DNA of 64,000 nucleotides from Anaerolineae bacterium (lineage in GTDB: Bacteria > Chloroflexota > Anaerolineae > Anaerolineales > UBA4823). The stretch lies in contig QOQU01000009.1 of the NCBI GenBank assembly GCA_003327455.1, positions 1 through 64,000 on the forward strand. The letters run 5' to 3'. The position numbers and the translations under genes were made by a program. Position 1 is the first letter of the stretch, and every line of letters begins with the position of its first letter. The notes beneath the pieces were generated by a model. The model saw nothing but the letters and a program-made list of their open reading frames with translations. It had not been told where the DNA came from and did no database searches. Shown here in pieces: positions 17,751-26,917 of the stretch.

Positions 17751-18314
17751 ATGGATACTGTAATTACAGGTATCGGGCAACGCATTCGAGAAATGCGTCT
17801 GCGGCGCGAGTGGACGCTGGAGGAGCTTGCCCAGAAAACCAATTGTACTCCGGGTTTTCTCTCCCAATTAGAAAATGGCAAGGTCGCTCCTTCGATTACT
17901 ACCCTGTACGCCATTGCTGAAGCCCTGGATATCAAAATCACTGACTTTTTCCCCGAAACGATTCATCCTCCAAAAATTGTCCGTAAAGGCGAACGCCAGA
18001 CCTTTCGCATCGAAGGTTCTTCGGTGATTTATTCCCCTTTGATGGATCGGTTGCCTCGCGCCACCTTCCAATCTTTCATTCTCACGCTCTTACCTCCCAA
18101 CCAGGGGTTGCAATACGATGAGGAGCGAGCGCACTTTGGGGAAGAGTTTTATTATGTGCTGTCCGGCGTTTTGCGCGTGTTAATCGAGGACACCTTCTAT
18201 GACCTTTTTAGCGGAGACAGCATTTATTTCCATTCCTCTCTAAAGCACCGTTTGGTGAATCATACCGATCATCCTACAGTCGTCTTATCCATGATCACTC
18301 CAGCCATTTTTTAA
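17751..18314 (+). CDS. XRE-family regulator with cupin domain (1)
   Basis: 187 aa. The N-terminal lambda-repressor-like HTH spans residues 6-62 (IGQRIREMRLRREWTLEELA, CTPGFLSQLENGKVAPSI). The C-terminal cupin-2 sensor domain spans about 105-185 (HFGEEFYYVLSGVLRVLIED, GDSIYFHSSLKHRLVN), giving a pattern typical of repressors that bind small amino-acid-like ligands. The gene has no leader; the ATG coincides with the predicted transcription start. It heads a same-strand series that runs through a peptide importer and hydantoinase genes, which it probably controls. Confidence 0.9.
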   Translation: MDTVITGIGQRIREMRLRREWTLEELAQKTNCTPGFLSQLENGKVAPSITTLYAIAEALDIKITDFFPETIHPPKIVRKGERQTFRIEGSSVIYSPLMDRLPRATFQSFILTLLPPNQGLQYDEERAHFGEEFYYVLSGVLRVLIEDTFYDLFSGDSIYFHSSLKHRLVNHTDHPTVVLSMITPAIF

Positions 18315-18368
18315 GCAAGAATTAGCTGTTTTGGCTGTTGTTGTATCACTCTTTATCAGGAAATCCGA

Positions 18369-18968
18369 ATGGTAAAAAGCATTGGCGAAAGAATCAAATC
18401 CTTACGCAATGAGCGAAATATGACCCTGGCAGAGTTGAGCCAGAAGACCAATCTATCCTCCAGTTATCTTTCTCAATTGGAGAGAGACAAAACCACGCCC
18501 TCGATCTCGAGTTTGGTAGAAATTGCCAATGCGTTGGATGTCAATGTGCGTTATTTCTTCGAAGAAGAGCAGAGCGCTGATCTGGCTTTTGTGACACGCA
18601 AGAGCCTGGCTGCTTTTCAGGATGTTGATTATTCCACCAGCCAGGAATTACCTCTTACACCGGTCAATGAGCCTTCGCGGTTAAGAGTCTGGCAATACAA
18701 CCTGCCCAGAGCAACCTCCTTAACCGTAGAGGCCTTAGAGGAGGGAGAGAACTTTTGTATTGTCCTGAGCGGCGAAGTTGTGCTCGAAATTGGGGATGAA
18801 AAGATTGTTCTCGGCGAAGGAGATAGTGCCGCGTTTGCTGCTACTCAATCCCATATCCTGACCAACGAATCCAGTGAGATGAGCGTTATCCTGTATGCAT
18901 ACGCAGCAATGCGGCCGACTCATAAATCTCAAACCGTATCCTTTGCAATCAGAAAGGAGGTGCAGTGA
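18369..18968 (+). CDS. XRE-family regulator with cupin domain (2)
   Basis: 199 aa with the same architecture as its neighbour: HTH at residues 4-60 (IGERIKSLRNERNMTLAELS, LSSSYLSQLERDKTTPSI) and a cupin domain at about 115-185 (NFCIVLSGEVVLEIGDEKIV). The two are paralogues but well diverged in the cupin part, so they may sense different ligands or form different dimers. AGGAAA precedes the ATG. There is no terminator before the following dppA, so it may be co-transcribed with the transporter. Confidence 0.9.
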   Translation: MVKSIGERIKSLRNERNMTLAELSQKTNLSSSYLSQLERDKTTPSISSLVEIANALDVNVRYFFEEEQSADLAFVTRKSLAAFQDVDYSTSQELPLTPVNEPSRLRVWQYNLPRATSLTVEALEEGENFCIVLSGEVVLEIGDEKIVLGEGDSAAFAATQSHILTNESSEMSVILYAYAAMRPTHKSQTVSFAIRKEVQ

Positions 18969-19038
18969 TCGGCAACATTGAGGTGGATGCTACCTGATGT
19001 TCAATCCTTTGTCAAATTTAACCTAAAGGAGAGAAGAG

Positions 19039-20742
19039 ATGTATTCAAGACAAAAAACACTCGTTTTATTTACCTTACTGCTGATGTTGAGCTTCCTGTT
19101 AGCCCAATGCGCTCCAGCACCGCAGCCCACTTCTGCGCCTGCCGGTGGGGAGGAGCAACCAGCAGCGACGCAGGCGCCGGCAGAGACCAGCGCGCCCTCT
19201 CAGCCATCTGAGCCATCTGGCGGCTTACGTGTCCTGCGGGTTACCCATTCCTGGCCAAACCGAATTGACCCGGCGGTTGGGAATGACTATGTGGCTGCCA
19301 GCTCTCTCATCAATCTATATGATTCGCTGGTTTTCCCCAACGCCAAAGGTGGGGTAGATCCCTGGCTCGCCGAATCGTGGGAGGTATCCGAGGATGGTAA
19401 AACGTACACCTTCAAGCTTCGTCAGGATGTCAAGTTTCACGACGGCACGCCTCTAAAAGCCTCGGATGTCGTTTTCTCCTATAATCGCCTGGCAACGATT
19501 GGAGAAGGCTTCGCTTATCTGGTTACTGCCGGTGTCGAAAGCGTCGAAGCACTGGATGACTATACCGTGCAGTTCAAGATTGCTGCTCCCACCGCACTCT
19601 TCCTGCCCAGCCTGACCCGCTTGTATATCCTGAATGAAAAACAGGTTCGCGAACACATCAAACCCGAAGGCCCCTACGGCGAATTTGGCGATTATGCTAA
19701 AGAATGGTTGCAAACCAACGATGCCGGCTCCGGTCCGTATAAAGTCAAAGAATTTCCACTCGAGCAATACTTGCTGATGGAGAAAAACCCGGACTGGTGG
19801 GGCGAATTTGTCCCCAATGCCCCGGATGAAGTGCGCTATATCGGCACAACGGAGGCGGTAACGGTGCGCAGCCTGATGGAAAAGGGCGAACTCGAAATTT
19901 CCGATCAATGGCAGTCCTTCGAGGCTTATGAGGCTTTGGATAAAATCGAAGGCGTGGATATCGTGGCGTTGCCGGGTATGACCACCTTCTACTTCATGAT
20001 CAACAATCGCATTCCTCCGACTGACGATGTCCACTGCCGCCGCGCCATGTCATACGCGTTTGATTACGATGCAGCGGTGGGGTTGGAATGGCCAGGCACA
20101 AAACAAACCGTTGGACCTGTGCCTTCTTCTCTGGCAGGTCATGACGACACCATCACCCCTTATAAGCGCGATCTGGACAAGGCGAGAGAAGAACTGGCCC
20201 AATGCAAGTACGCCAATGAACTGGATCAATACCCTGTACAAATGCATTGGGTATCCGAAGTCCCAGACGAAGAGAAATTTGCTCTGTTGTTCCAGTCCAA
20301 CATGGCAGAGATTGGGATTAAGGTAGAAATCACCAAGTCACCCTGGCTAAGCGTCGTCGAAAATACCAGCAAGTTGGAGACCTCGCCTCACATCGTCACA
20401 ATCTACGTCTCATCCGATCTGCCGGAAGCAGGCTTAATGCTCAAGCAGCGCTATCACTCCAGCACCGCCAATACCTGGCAACAGAATGAGTGGCTGCTTG
20501 ACCCCGAGCTCGATGCTGCCATTGATGACGCTTTGGCAACCCTGGATGAACAACAACGCTACGAGAAATATCGTGCCATCCAACGCAAATTGGTCGAAGA
20601 TGCAGTTTCGATCTGGGTGTATGACCAGGTTGAAAAACATGCCGTTCGCTCTTGTGTGGACTTTCCGGCTGCACGCGGCGAAACAAGCATGTTAATGGGT
20701 TACTTCTTCTTCCTGCCGCAGATTGGAGTCGATTGTCAATAG
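19039..20742 (+). CDS. dppA: Peptide/nickel-type ABC binding lipoprotein (family 5)
   Basis: A 567-aa extracellular solute-binding protein. The lipoprotein signal ends LLAQC (Cys24; Gln at -1 is unusual) and a Gln/Pro/Ala-rich linker runs to about residue 60. The family-5 signature region is clear: LAESWEVSEDGKTYTFKLRQ, FHDGTPLKASDVVFSYNRL and RRAMSYAFDYDAAV. It delivers di- or oligopeptides, or related compounds, to the DppBC permease. A strong AAGGAGAG lies before the ATG. A 12 bp stem-loop follows the gene. Given the downstream hydantoinase genes, the ligand may be a cyclic or modified peptide. Confidence 0.9.
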   Translation: MYSRQKTLVLFTLLLMLSFLLAQCAPAPQPTSAPAGGEEQPAATQAPAETSAPSQPSEPSGGLRVLRVTHSWPNRIDPAVGNDYVAASSLINLYDSLVFPNAKGGVDPWLAESWEVSEDGKTYTFKLRQDVKFHDGTPLKASDVVFSYNRLATIGEGFAYLVTAGVESVEALDDYTVQFKIAAPTALFLPSLTRLYILNEKQVREHIKPEGPYGEFGDYAKEWLQTNDAGSGPYKVKEFPLEQYLLMEKNPDWWGEFVPNAPDEVRYIGTTEAVTVRSLMEKGELEISDQWQSFEAYEALDKIEGVDIVALPGMTTFYFMINNRIPPTDDVHCRRAMSYAFDYDAAVGLEWPGTKQTVGPVPSSLAGHDDTITPYKRDLDKAREELAQCKYANELDQYPVQMHWVSEVPDEEKFALLFQSNMAEIGIKVEITKSPWLSVVENTSKLETSPHIVTIYVSSDLPEAGLMLKQRYHSSTANTWQQNEWLLDPELDAAIDDALATLDEQQRYEKYRAIQRKLVEDAVSIWVYDQVEKHAVRSCVDFPAARGETSMLMGYFFFLPQIGVDCQ

Positions 20743-20784
20743 CAACATTTCTTGAGCGCTAAATCATCCCTGTCACGCTCAGTT

Positions 20785-20827
20785 GGAGGGGAGAAGCCCA
20801 GATTTACTGGAAGAACTTCTCCCCTCC
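20785..20827 (+). promoter_or_regulatory. Strong stem-loop between dppA and dppB
   Basis: GGAGGGGAGAAG (20785-20796) pairs perfectly with CTTCTCCCCTCC (20816-20827), without a T tract. It occupies the same position as the stem-loop after potD and probably shields the 3' end of the binding-protein mRNA. Confidence 0.65.
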
Positions 20828-20854
20828 TCAAAAGGTAAGGATTGGAGATCGTTT

Positions 20855-21883
20855 ATGTCCCTGTTGCGCTTTCTGATCCAGCGAGCTTTGTACTCGGTCT
20901 TTGTTCTTTTAGGACTTTCGATTGTTATTTTTATCATCGCCCGAATTATGCCAGGCGACCCGGCCCGGATGGCGGTTGGCGCCCGCGCTCCGCAATGGGT
21001 CGTCGATCGTCTGCGCGAGCAAATGCACCTCGACCAACCGATTGCGGTTCAATACTATTACTGGTTGCGAGATGCCTTACGGGGAGATTTCGGATTGTCT
21101 TTGATTACCCAGCGACCGGTGACCTATGACATCAAAGAAACTTTACCTGCCTCGCTGGAGTTAGCTCTTTACGCGGCAATGATTGCCGCAATCTTCGGGA
21201 TTGGAATGGGTATTCTGTCTGCCCGTTATAAAGATAGCTGGATCGATAACTTGAGCCGTTTATTTTCTTATGCCGGCATTGTTACCCCTTCGTATATTTT
21301 TGCCATTCTCTTTATCCTGTTATTCGGTTTTGCCCTGAAGTGGTTTCCGATCATCGGGCGTGTCAGCGAAAATGTGCCCCTCCCGCCGAAAATTACCGGA
21401 TTGGTGACTATTGATGCACTTATTCAAGGCCAATTTACAACCTTTCTGGATGCTTTGTGGCATATCATCTTACCTTCCCTGTCCCTGGCAATGGGTTCGA
21501 TTGCTCAAGCGGCTCGCATCACCCGTTCCTCCATGGCGGATAATCTCACCAAAGACTACATTGCTAACCTGCGTGCCCTTGGAGTCCCAGAACGTGCCAT
21601 AATGAGCCGCTTTCTTCTCAAGCCTTCGCTCATCCCAACTATCTCTATCCTCGGTCTGGATATTGCGGCAATCCTCTCTGTAGCGTTCATTGTCGAGAGT
21701 ATCTTCAACTGGCCGGGGATGGCACGTTATGGGATGAATGCCATGCTGTACAAAGACCTGAATGCAATTTCCGCAGTTATCCTGGTCTTCGGCGCCGCAT
21801 TTGCCATCATGAATATCATTGTTGATCTGATTGTTGCTTATCTTGATCCACGTATTCGCCTGCGGGCTGCTAAGGGAGAGTGA
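20855..21883 (+). CDS. dppB: Dipeptide-type ABC permease DppB
   Basis: A 342-aa inner-membrane permease with about six helices. The N-terminus is typical of DppB/OppB (LLRFLIQRALYSVFVLLGLS, IARIMPGDPARM). The EAA-type loop NLRALGVPERAIMSRFLLKP and the FNWPGMARYGMNAM segment fit as well. ATG 20855 is chosen, with GGAG 7 nt upstream; the frame extends upstream into the stem-loop but is not protein-like there. dppC follows after 1 nt. Confidence 0.92.
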   Translation: MSLLRFLIQRALYSVFVLLGLSIVIFIIARIMPGDPARMAVGARAPQWVVDRLREQMHLDQPIAVQYYYWLRDALRGDFGLSLITQRPVTYDIKETLPASLELALYAAMIAAIFGIGMGILSARYKDSWIDNLSRLFSYAGIVTPSYIFAILFILLFGFALKWFPIIGRVSENVPLPPKITGLVTIDALIQGQFTTFLDALWHIILPSLSLAMGSIAQAARITRSSMADNLTKDYIANLRALGVPERAIMSRFLLKPSLIPTISILGLDIAAILSVAFIVESIFNWPGMARYGMNAMLYKDLNAISAVILVFGAAFAIMNIIVDLIVAYLDPRIRLRAAKGE

Positions 21884-21884
21884 G

Positions 21885-22814
21885 ATGCAAGTATCAGCGA
21901 ATTCAAATCTAAACCAATCATCCTTGAGCCTGGAAAAGATCAAACAACTTCAACGCGCTTCGCGTCGCGAAGAACTTGGGCGGAACTGGTATAAGTTTTC
22001 TCGCAACCCCATTTCCGTGGTTGGATTATTCGTGGTAGTATCGGTGATTTTGCTTGCCATCTTTGCTCCGTACGTGGCGCCTTATCCTGCGCATGCCGGC
22101 CCGTTTACCGACTTTGCCAATGCAAAGAAACCGCCCAGCCCGGCTCACTGGCTTGGGACGGATCAAATCGGCAGAGATATCCTGAGTCGCATTCTCTTCG
22201 GGATGCGTTCCTCTTTATTGATGGGTGTGGTTGTCCTGAGTTTGGTGGTTCCTCCCGGTGTTTTACTGGGATTGCTTGCCGGCTACTATCACAACACATG
22301 GATTGATACGTTGATCATGCGGGTAACGGATATTTTTCTGGCCGTCCCGCCTCTGGTACTGGCTCTAGCGGTTGCTTCAGTGCTGAAACCGAACCTCTGG
22401 AACAGTATGATGGCGGTCTCTTTGATGTGGTGGCCATGGTACACCCGTTTGGTGTATGGTTTGGCAACGGCTTTGCGCAATGAATATTTTGTGATTGCCG
22501 CCGAGGTAACCGGGGCAAGCACAGCTCACATTCTTTTTCGGGAGATCTTTCCCAACACGATCTCTCCTATCCTGACCAAGATAAGCATAGACATCGCCTG
22601 GGTGATCATTATCGGTTCGATGCTAAGTTTTGTTGGTTTGGGAGTTCAACCTCCTGAACCTAGCTTGGGAACGATGATTGCCGATGGGGCAAAATACCTG
22701 CCCGATCAATGGTGGATTGCAGTCTTTCCTGCCCTGGCAATTGTGGTGATCGTTTTGGGCTTCAATTTGCTGGGAGACGGCATTCGCGATATGTTTGCCT
22801 CTGAGGAAGCATAA
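21885..22814 (+). CDS. dppC: Dipeptide-type ABC permease DppC
   Basis: A 309-aa permease partner of DppB. The cytoplasmic N-terminus has FSRNPISVVGLFVV, followed by HWLGTDQIGRDILSRILFGM, which is diagnostic for DppC/OppC. The EAA loop AAEVTGASTAHILFREIFPN and a final GDGIRDMF are present. Start ATG 21885 after GGGAGAG overlaps the end of dppB closely. It has about six membrane helices. Confidence 0.92.
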   Translation: MQVSANSNLNQSSLSLEKIKQLQRASRREELGRNWYKFSRNPISVVGLFVVVSVILLAIFAPYVAPYPAHAGPFTDFANAKKPPSPAHWLGTDQIGRDILSRILFGMRSSLLMGVVVLSLVVPPGVLLGLLAGYYHNTWIDTLIMRVTDIFLAVPPLVLALAVASVLKPNLWNSMMAVSLMWWPWYTRLVYGLATALRNEYFVIAAEVTGASTAHILFREIFPNTISPILTKISIDIAWVIIIGSMLSFVGLGVQPPEPSLGTMIADGAKYLPDQWWIAVFPALAIVVIVLGFNLLGDGIRDMFASEEA

Positions 22815-22818
22815 CGAC

Positions 22819-23829
22819 ATGACCAATGCTACAACACCTCTTCTTGAAATTAAAGACCTTGCAGTCAACTTTACTGTTTATGGAGGCGAATTACGTGTCC
22901 TCGATGGGGTGAATTTCCGCATGTTTGCGGGTGAGCGGGTTGGTCTGGTTGGAGAAACCGGCTGTGGAAAAACGACCACGATGAAGGCGGTTCTGCGCGT
23001 TCTGCCAATGCCTCCAGCTCGCATCCCACGCGGGGAGATTTACTTTAAGGGCAATGACATCTTGAAAATGAAGGATAGCGATTTGCGCCTGGTGCGAGGA
23101 CAGGGCATTTCAATGATCTTTCAAGACCCAACCGCGGCGTTGAATCCGGTCTTTACGATTGGAGAACAAATGCAGGCGGTGATTCAGAGCAATGCCCAGG
23201 ACAGTAATCTCTCGCTCAGCCGCCAGAAGAGTTGGGAACTGGCTGTCTCTGCATTGAAGGACGTTGCATTAGCCGACCCCGAGCGTTTGTTGAAGAGTTA
23301 CCCCATTCAGTTGAGTGGTGGGATGCGCCAACGGGTTTGTATTGCCATGGCGCTCTCAACCAATCCAGAGATTTTGATCGCCGATGAACCGGGGACGTCA
23401 TTGGATGTCACCATTCAAGACCAGATCTTGCGATTGTTGCGCGATTTAGTAGAGAGTCGCAACATGTCGGTCATCTTGATCACCCATACCTTGGGAGTGG
23501 TGCGTGAACTGACCAATCGCGTTTATGTGATGTATGCTGGTTCGATTGTCGAGACTGCTGAAACCAAGAGTATCTTTTCTAAGCCTTTGCACCCTTACAC
23601 TCAGGGATTGATAGCCACTGTCCCCCGCCTTACCGGCGGAGGAATAGCGAGTGGAATCCCCGGCCGAATCCCAGACTATCGCAATCCTCCTTCGGGTTGC
23701 CGTTTTCACCCACGTTGCCCTCATGTAATGGACATCTGTAAAGTGGAAAAACCACCCCTGGTTGAGGTGGATCAGAACCATTCGGTTGCCTGTTTCTTGT
23801 ACTCTTCGAGCCAGAAGGTGAACCAATGA
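22819..23829 (+). CDS. dppD: Dipeptide-type ABC ATPase DppD
   Basis: A 336-aa ATPase with Walker [10 protein letters not shown], signature [14 protein letters not shown], Walker [14 protein letters not shown], and the C-terminal oligopeptide-transporter region ([27 protein letters not shown]) whose Cys residues bind a 4Fe-4S cluster in some homologues. ATG 22819 is preferred over TTG 22795, which lies inside dppC. The stop overlaps the dppF start (ATGA), indicating coupling. Confidence 0.92.
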   Translation: MTNATTPLLEIKDLAVNFTVYGGELRVLDGVNFRMFAGERVGLVGETGCGKTTTMKAVLRVLPMPPARIPRGEIYFKGNDILKMKDSDLRLVRGQGISMIFQDPTAALNPVFTIGEQMQAVIQSNAQDSNLSLSRQKSWELAVSALKDVALADPERLLKSYPIQLSGGMRQRVCIAMALSTNPEILIADEPGTSLDVTIQDQILRLLRDLVESRNMSVILITHTLGVVRELTNRVYVMYAGSIVETAETKSIFSKPLHPYTQGLIATVPRLTGGGIASGIPGRIPDYRNPPSGCRFHPRCPHVMDICKVEKPPLVEVDQNHSVACFLYSSSQKVNQ

Positions 23830-24809
23830 CCCAACCTATTCTCTCTGTTCAAGATTTAAAGAAATATTTCGTCGTGGGGTATTCAGGGATACCGGGCAAT
23901 CGGCAACCGATCACCGTGAAAGCGGTCGATGGCGTATCGTTTGAGATCTATTCAGGGGAAACACTGGGGTTGGTCGGTGAATCGGGTTCCGGGAAAAGCA
24001 CCGTTGCCTATACCGTTGTTGGTATGTATCAGCCCACGGCTGGCAAGATTCGTTTCAAAGACATAGAAATTGGCGCCGGGCAAAAAAGACCTAAAGAACT
24101 GCAAAAAGCGATCCAAATTGTGTTTCAAGACCCTGGCTCATCCCTGAACCCTCGCCAAAACATCAAACAAATTCTGGAGATGCCTCTGCGGGTTCATCGC
24201 AAGGACCGCAATCGCTTAGAGATGGTCATTTACCTGCTGGAAATCGTCGGCTTGCCACCGGAGGCAATGTATAAATACCCTCGCATGTTGAGTGGAGGAG
24301 AGAAACAAATCGTGGGGATTGCCAGAGCCTTAGCCACCAATCCCTCGCTGGTCATCCTGGATGAACCCACCTCGGCTTTGGATGTCTCTGTTCAGGCAAA
24401 GACGATCAATCTATTACTGCAATTACAGAAGCAATTTGACCTTTCCTACCTGTTCATCACCCATGACCTGAGCCTGATGCGCAATGTAGCCAGTCGAGTG
24501 GCGATCATGTATTTGGGAAAAATCTGCGAAGTGGCGAACACCGCAGATTTTTTCCAGCAGCCCTTGCATCCTTACACGCAGATGTTGCTTTCCTCTATCC
24601 CGGTTGTATCCGAAGAGGAAGAAGCGCTCCGTCCTCAAAAAGTAATCTCACGCGGTGAGATCCCGAGTCCGGTCAATATCCCAAAGGGATGTAGTTTTCA
24701 CACTCGCTGTCCGTTTGCAATGCCGCATTGCTCGGAGGTTGATCCTGTCTTCACCGATATGGGCAATGGTCACTCTGTGAGGTGTCATCTATACCCTCAA
24801 GGAGGATGA
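23826..24809 (+). CDS. dppF: Dipeptide-type ABC ATPase DppF
   Basis: A 327-aa second ATPase of the importer: Walker A GESGSGKST, FQDPGSSLNPR, signature LSGGEKQIVGIARA, Walker B VILDEPTSALDVSVQAK and the C-terminal LHPYTQMLLSSIP plus CSFHTRCPFAMPHC. QI replaces the usual QR after the signature, a mild deviation. It completes the DppABCDF set; hyuA starts 44 bp later. Confidence 0.92.
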   Translation: MTQPILSVQDLKKYFVVGYSGIPGNRQPITVKAVDGVSFEIYSGETLGLVGESGSGKSTVAYTVVGMYQPTAGKIRFKDIEIGAGQKRPKELQKAIQIVFQDPGSSLNPRQNIKQILEMPLRVHRKDRNRLEMVIYLLEIVGLPPEAMYKYPRMLSGGEKQIVGIARALATNPSLVILDEPTSALDVSVQAKTINLLLQLQKQFDLSYLFITHDLSLMRNVASRVAIMYLGKICEVANTADFFQQPLHPYTQMLLSSIPVVSEEEEALRPQKVISRGEIPSPVNIPKGCSFHTRCPFAMPHCSEVDPVFTDMGNGHSVRCHLYPQGG

Positions 24810-24853
24810 CAAATTCATCACTTTATCGAATTCACTCTACGAATGGAGGAACT

Positions 24854-26905
24854 ATGGTTCGAGTAGCAACTGATATTGGAGGCACGTTCACCGATCTGGT
24901 TTATGTAACCAGAGAGGGGCGCGTGGGAACGGCAAAAAGCCATACCACGCCGCATCAGTTCGAGCAAGGCGTCATAGATGTTATTGACGCCGCCGGACTT
25001 CAAGCAAGCGAATTTGAATCCTTTGTACACGGTACAACCATTGTGATCAATGCGATCACCGAACGCAAGGGAGTGAAAACCGGATTAATCACCACGCAAG
25101 GATTCAGAGATATTTTGGAAATCGGGCGTGGAGATCGTCCAGATTTCTTCAATCTGGAATATCAAAAGCCAGTCCCGTTTGTGCCCCGCTATTTACGCAA
25201 GGAAATTCCGGAGCGAATTTCGTACAAGGGCGAAATTGTCAAACCAGTTGATCTCTCGGTACTGCCTTCTATTTTGGATTATTTCCGCAAGAACCAGGTA
25301 GAAGCGATTGCTATCTGCCTGATCAACTCATACGCCAATCCGATTCACGAGCAGCAAGTCTTAGAGAAGATCCGTGAGCTATGGCCTGAAGTATCGGTTG
25401 TTGCTTCACATCAGATTACCCGTGAATGGCGCGAATACGAGCGCACGAACACCGCGGTTCTGTCCGCCTATGTACAGCCCATTGCACATCAGTACCTGGA
25501 TCGTTTGACCCAGCGGCTCTATGAAGCTGGAATGAAATGTACTCCCTATATCATGCAGTCCAACTGCGGAATTGATACTGTCACAGCAACCCGCCAGACG
25601 CCCATTACCATGATCGAATCAGGACCGGCATCGGGTGTTTGGGGTGCGGCTGCTTTAGGGCGTTTAATTGGAGAGTTGAACGTAATTGCCATTGACATCG
25701 GCGGCACTACAGCCAAGTGCGGACTGATCACTAACGGAGAGGTCAAGCTTAACACCAATTATTATGTGGAACGATCAAAGACTTTTTCAGGCTATCCGGT
25801 GATGGTGCCGGTGGTTGATCTGGTTGAAATCGGAAACGGAGGCGGCTCAATCGCCTGGGTAGATGAGTACAAGCGTTTGCATGTCGGTCCGCAAAGCGCG
25901 GGTGCTTCACCGGGTCCGGTGGCCTATGGGAAAGGAGGCACCGAGCCAACGACCACAGATGCCAATCTCGCCCTGGGTTGTATTAACCCTCATTACTTCT
26001 GTGGCGGCACCCTCGAAGCTGACATGGAAGGTGTGCAGGCAGCTTTGGAGCGACTTTCTCAAAAGCTTAACTTAACTCCCTACGAAGTTGCCCAGGGGAT
26101 TGTGCGTATTGCCAATAACAACATGGTCAATGCCATCAAGTTGATTTCTGTTAACCGCGGTCACGATCCACGAGATTTCACGCTGGTGGCTTTCGGCGGT
26201 GGGGGTGGAATGCATGCATGTGCGCTGGCGCGCGAGTTGAATATCAAGAAAGTGGTCATCCCCATGCTTTCGGCAGTCTTTTCGGCTTGGGGAATGTTAT
26301 TGAGCGACTTGCGCCGCGACACGCTCTTAACCCAAATCGTCGAGCTTTCGGCAAACGGTGCTGCCGAAGAGTTGAATCGAACATTCAAAATCCTGGAAAA
26401 GCAGGCTCTCGACTCTTATCTGGCAGAAGGTTTTAACCCCTCGCAAATCCATTTTCTCCGTTATGCCCGCTGCCGCTATCAAAATCAAGAACACTCGGTT
26501 GAAATCACCATCCCTGGCGGTGAGATCACTGCTGAGACTTTACCGGTGATTTTAGAGACGTTCCATTCAGACTACGAACGTGAATATACCTATCGGCTCA
26601 AGGCGCCGGTTGAATTGGTCTGCTACCATTTGATTGCCATCGCCGAAGTGGACAAACTAAAACCACAAAAAATTCAACCCAGCGGCAAAAAGCTAGCAGA
26701 TGCAATCAAAGGTCAGCGCAAGGTGGACTTCATTGAAGACGGCATCCACGAAGCCACCATTTACGCAGGGGAGTTGCTCGAGCCGGGCATGAAATTCAGC
26801 GGTCCAGCCGTAGTAGAAGAATCCGGGGCAACGATCGTCATTCCACCCGGCTTACCCTGTGAGATTGATGAATATGGAAATTATCAGATCCGGACGGCGA
26901 AATAA
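24854..26905 (+). CDS. hyuA: Hydantoinase/oxoprolinase subunit A
   Basis: A 683-aa ASKHA-fold, ATP-dependent subunit that opens cyclic amides such as N-methylhydantoin, hydantoins or 5-oxoproline together with HyuB. The N-terminal DIGGTFTDLV and the second phosphate loop AIDIGGTTAKCGLI are the two ATP-binding motifs; GNGGGSIAWVD and AFGGGGGMHACALA are family signatures. Start ATG 24854 follows GGAGGAA; upstream codons in the same frame lie in the gap after dppF. Acetone/acetophenone carboxylase subunits share this fold, but no third carboxylase subunit is seen here. The substrate is inferred to enter through the adjacent Dpp importer. Confidence 0.9.
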   Translation: MVRVATDIGGTFTDLVYVTREGRVGTAKSHTTPHQFEQGVIDVIDAAGLQASEFESFVHGTTIVINAITERKGVKTGLITTQGFRDILEIGRGDRPDFFNLEYQKPVPFVPRYLRKEIPERISYKGEIVKPVDLSVLPSILDYFRKNQVEAIAICLINSYANPIHEQQVLEKIRELWPEVSVVASHQITREWREYERTNTAVLSAYVQPIAHQYLDRLTQRLYEAGMKCTPYIMQSNCGIDTVTATRQTPITMIESGPASGVWGAAALGRLIGELNVIAIDIGGTTAKCGLITNGEVKLNTNYYVERSKTFSGYPVMVPVVDLVEIGNGGGSIAWVDEYKRLHVGPQSAGASPGPVAYGKGGTEPTTTDANLALGCINPHYFCGGTLEADMEGVQAALERLSQKLNLTPYEVAQGIVRIANNNMVNAIKLISVNRGHDPRDFTLVAFGGGGGMHACALARELNIKKVVIPMLSAVFSAWGMLLSDLRRDTLLTQIVELSANGAAEELNRTFKILEKQALDSYLAEGFNPSQIHFLRYARCRYQNQEHSVEITIPGGEITAETLPVILETFHSDYEREYTYRLKAPVELVCYHLIAIAEVDKLKPQKIQPSGKKLADAIKGQRKVDFIEDGIHEATIYAGELLEPGMKFSGPAVVEESGATIVIPPGLPCEIDEYGNYQIRTAK

Positions 26906-26917
26906 GGAGGTATCCCC

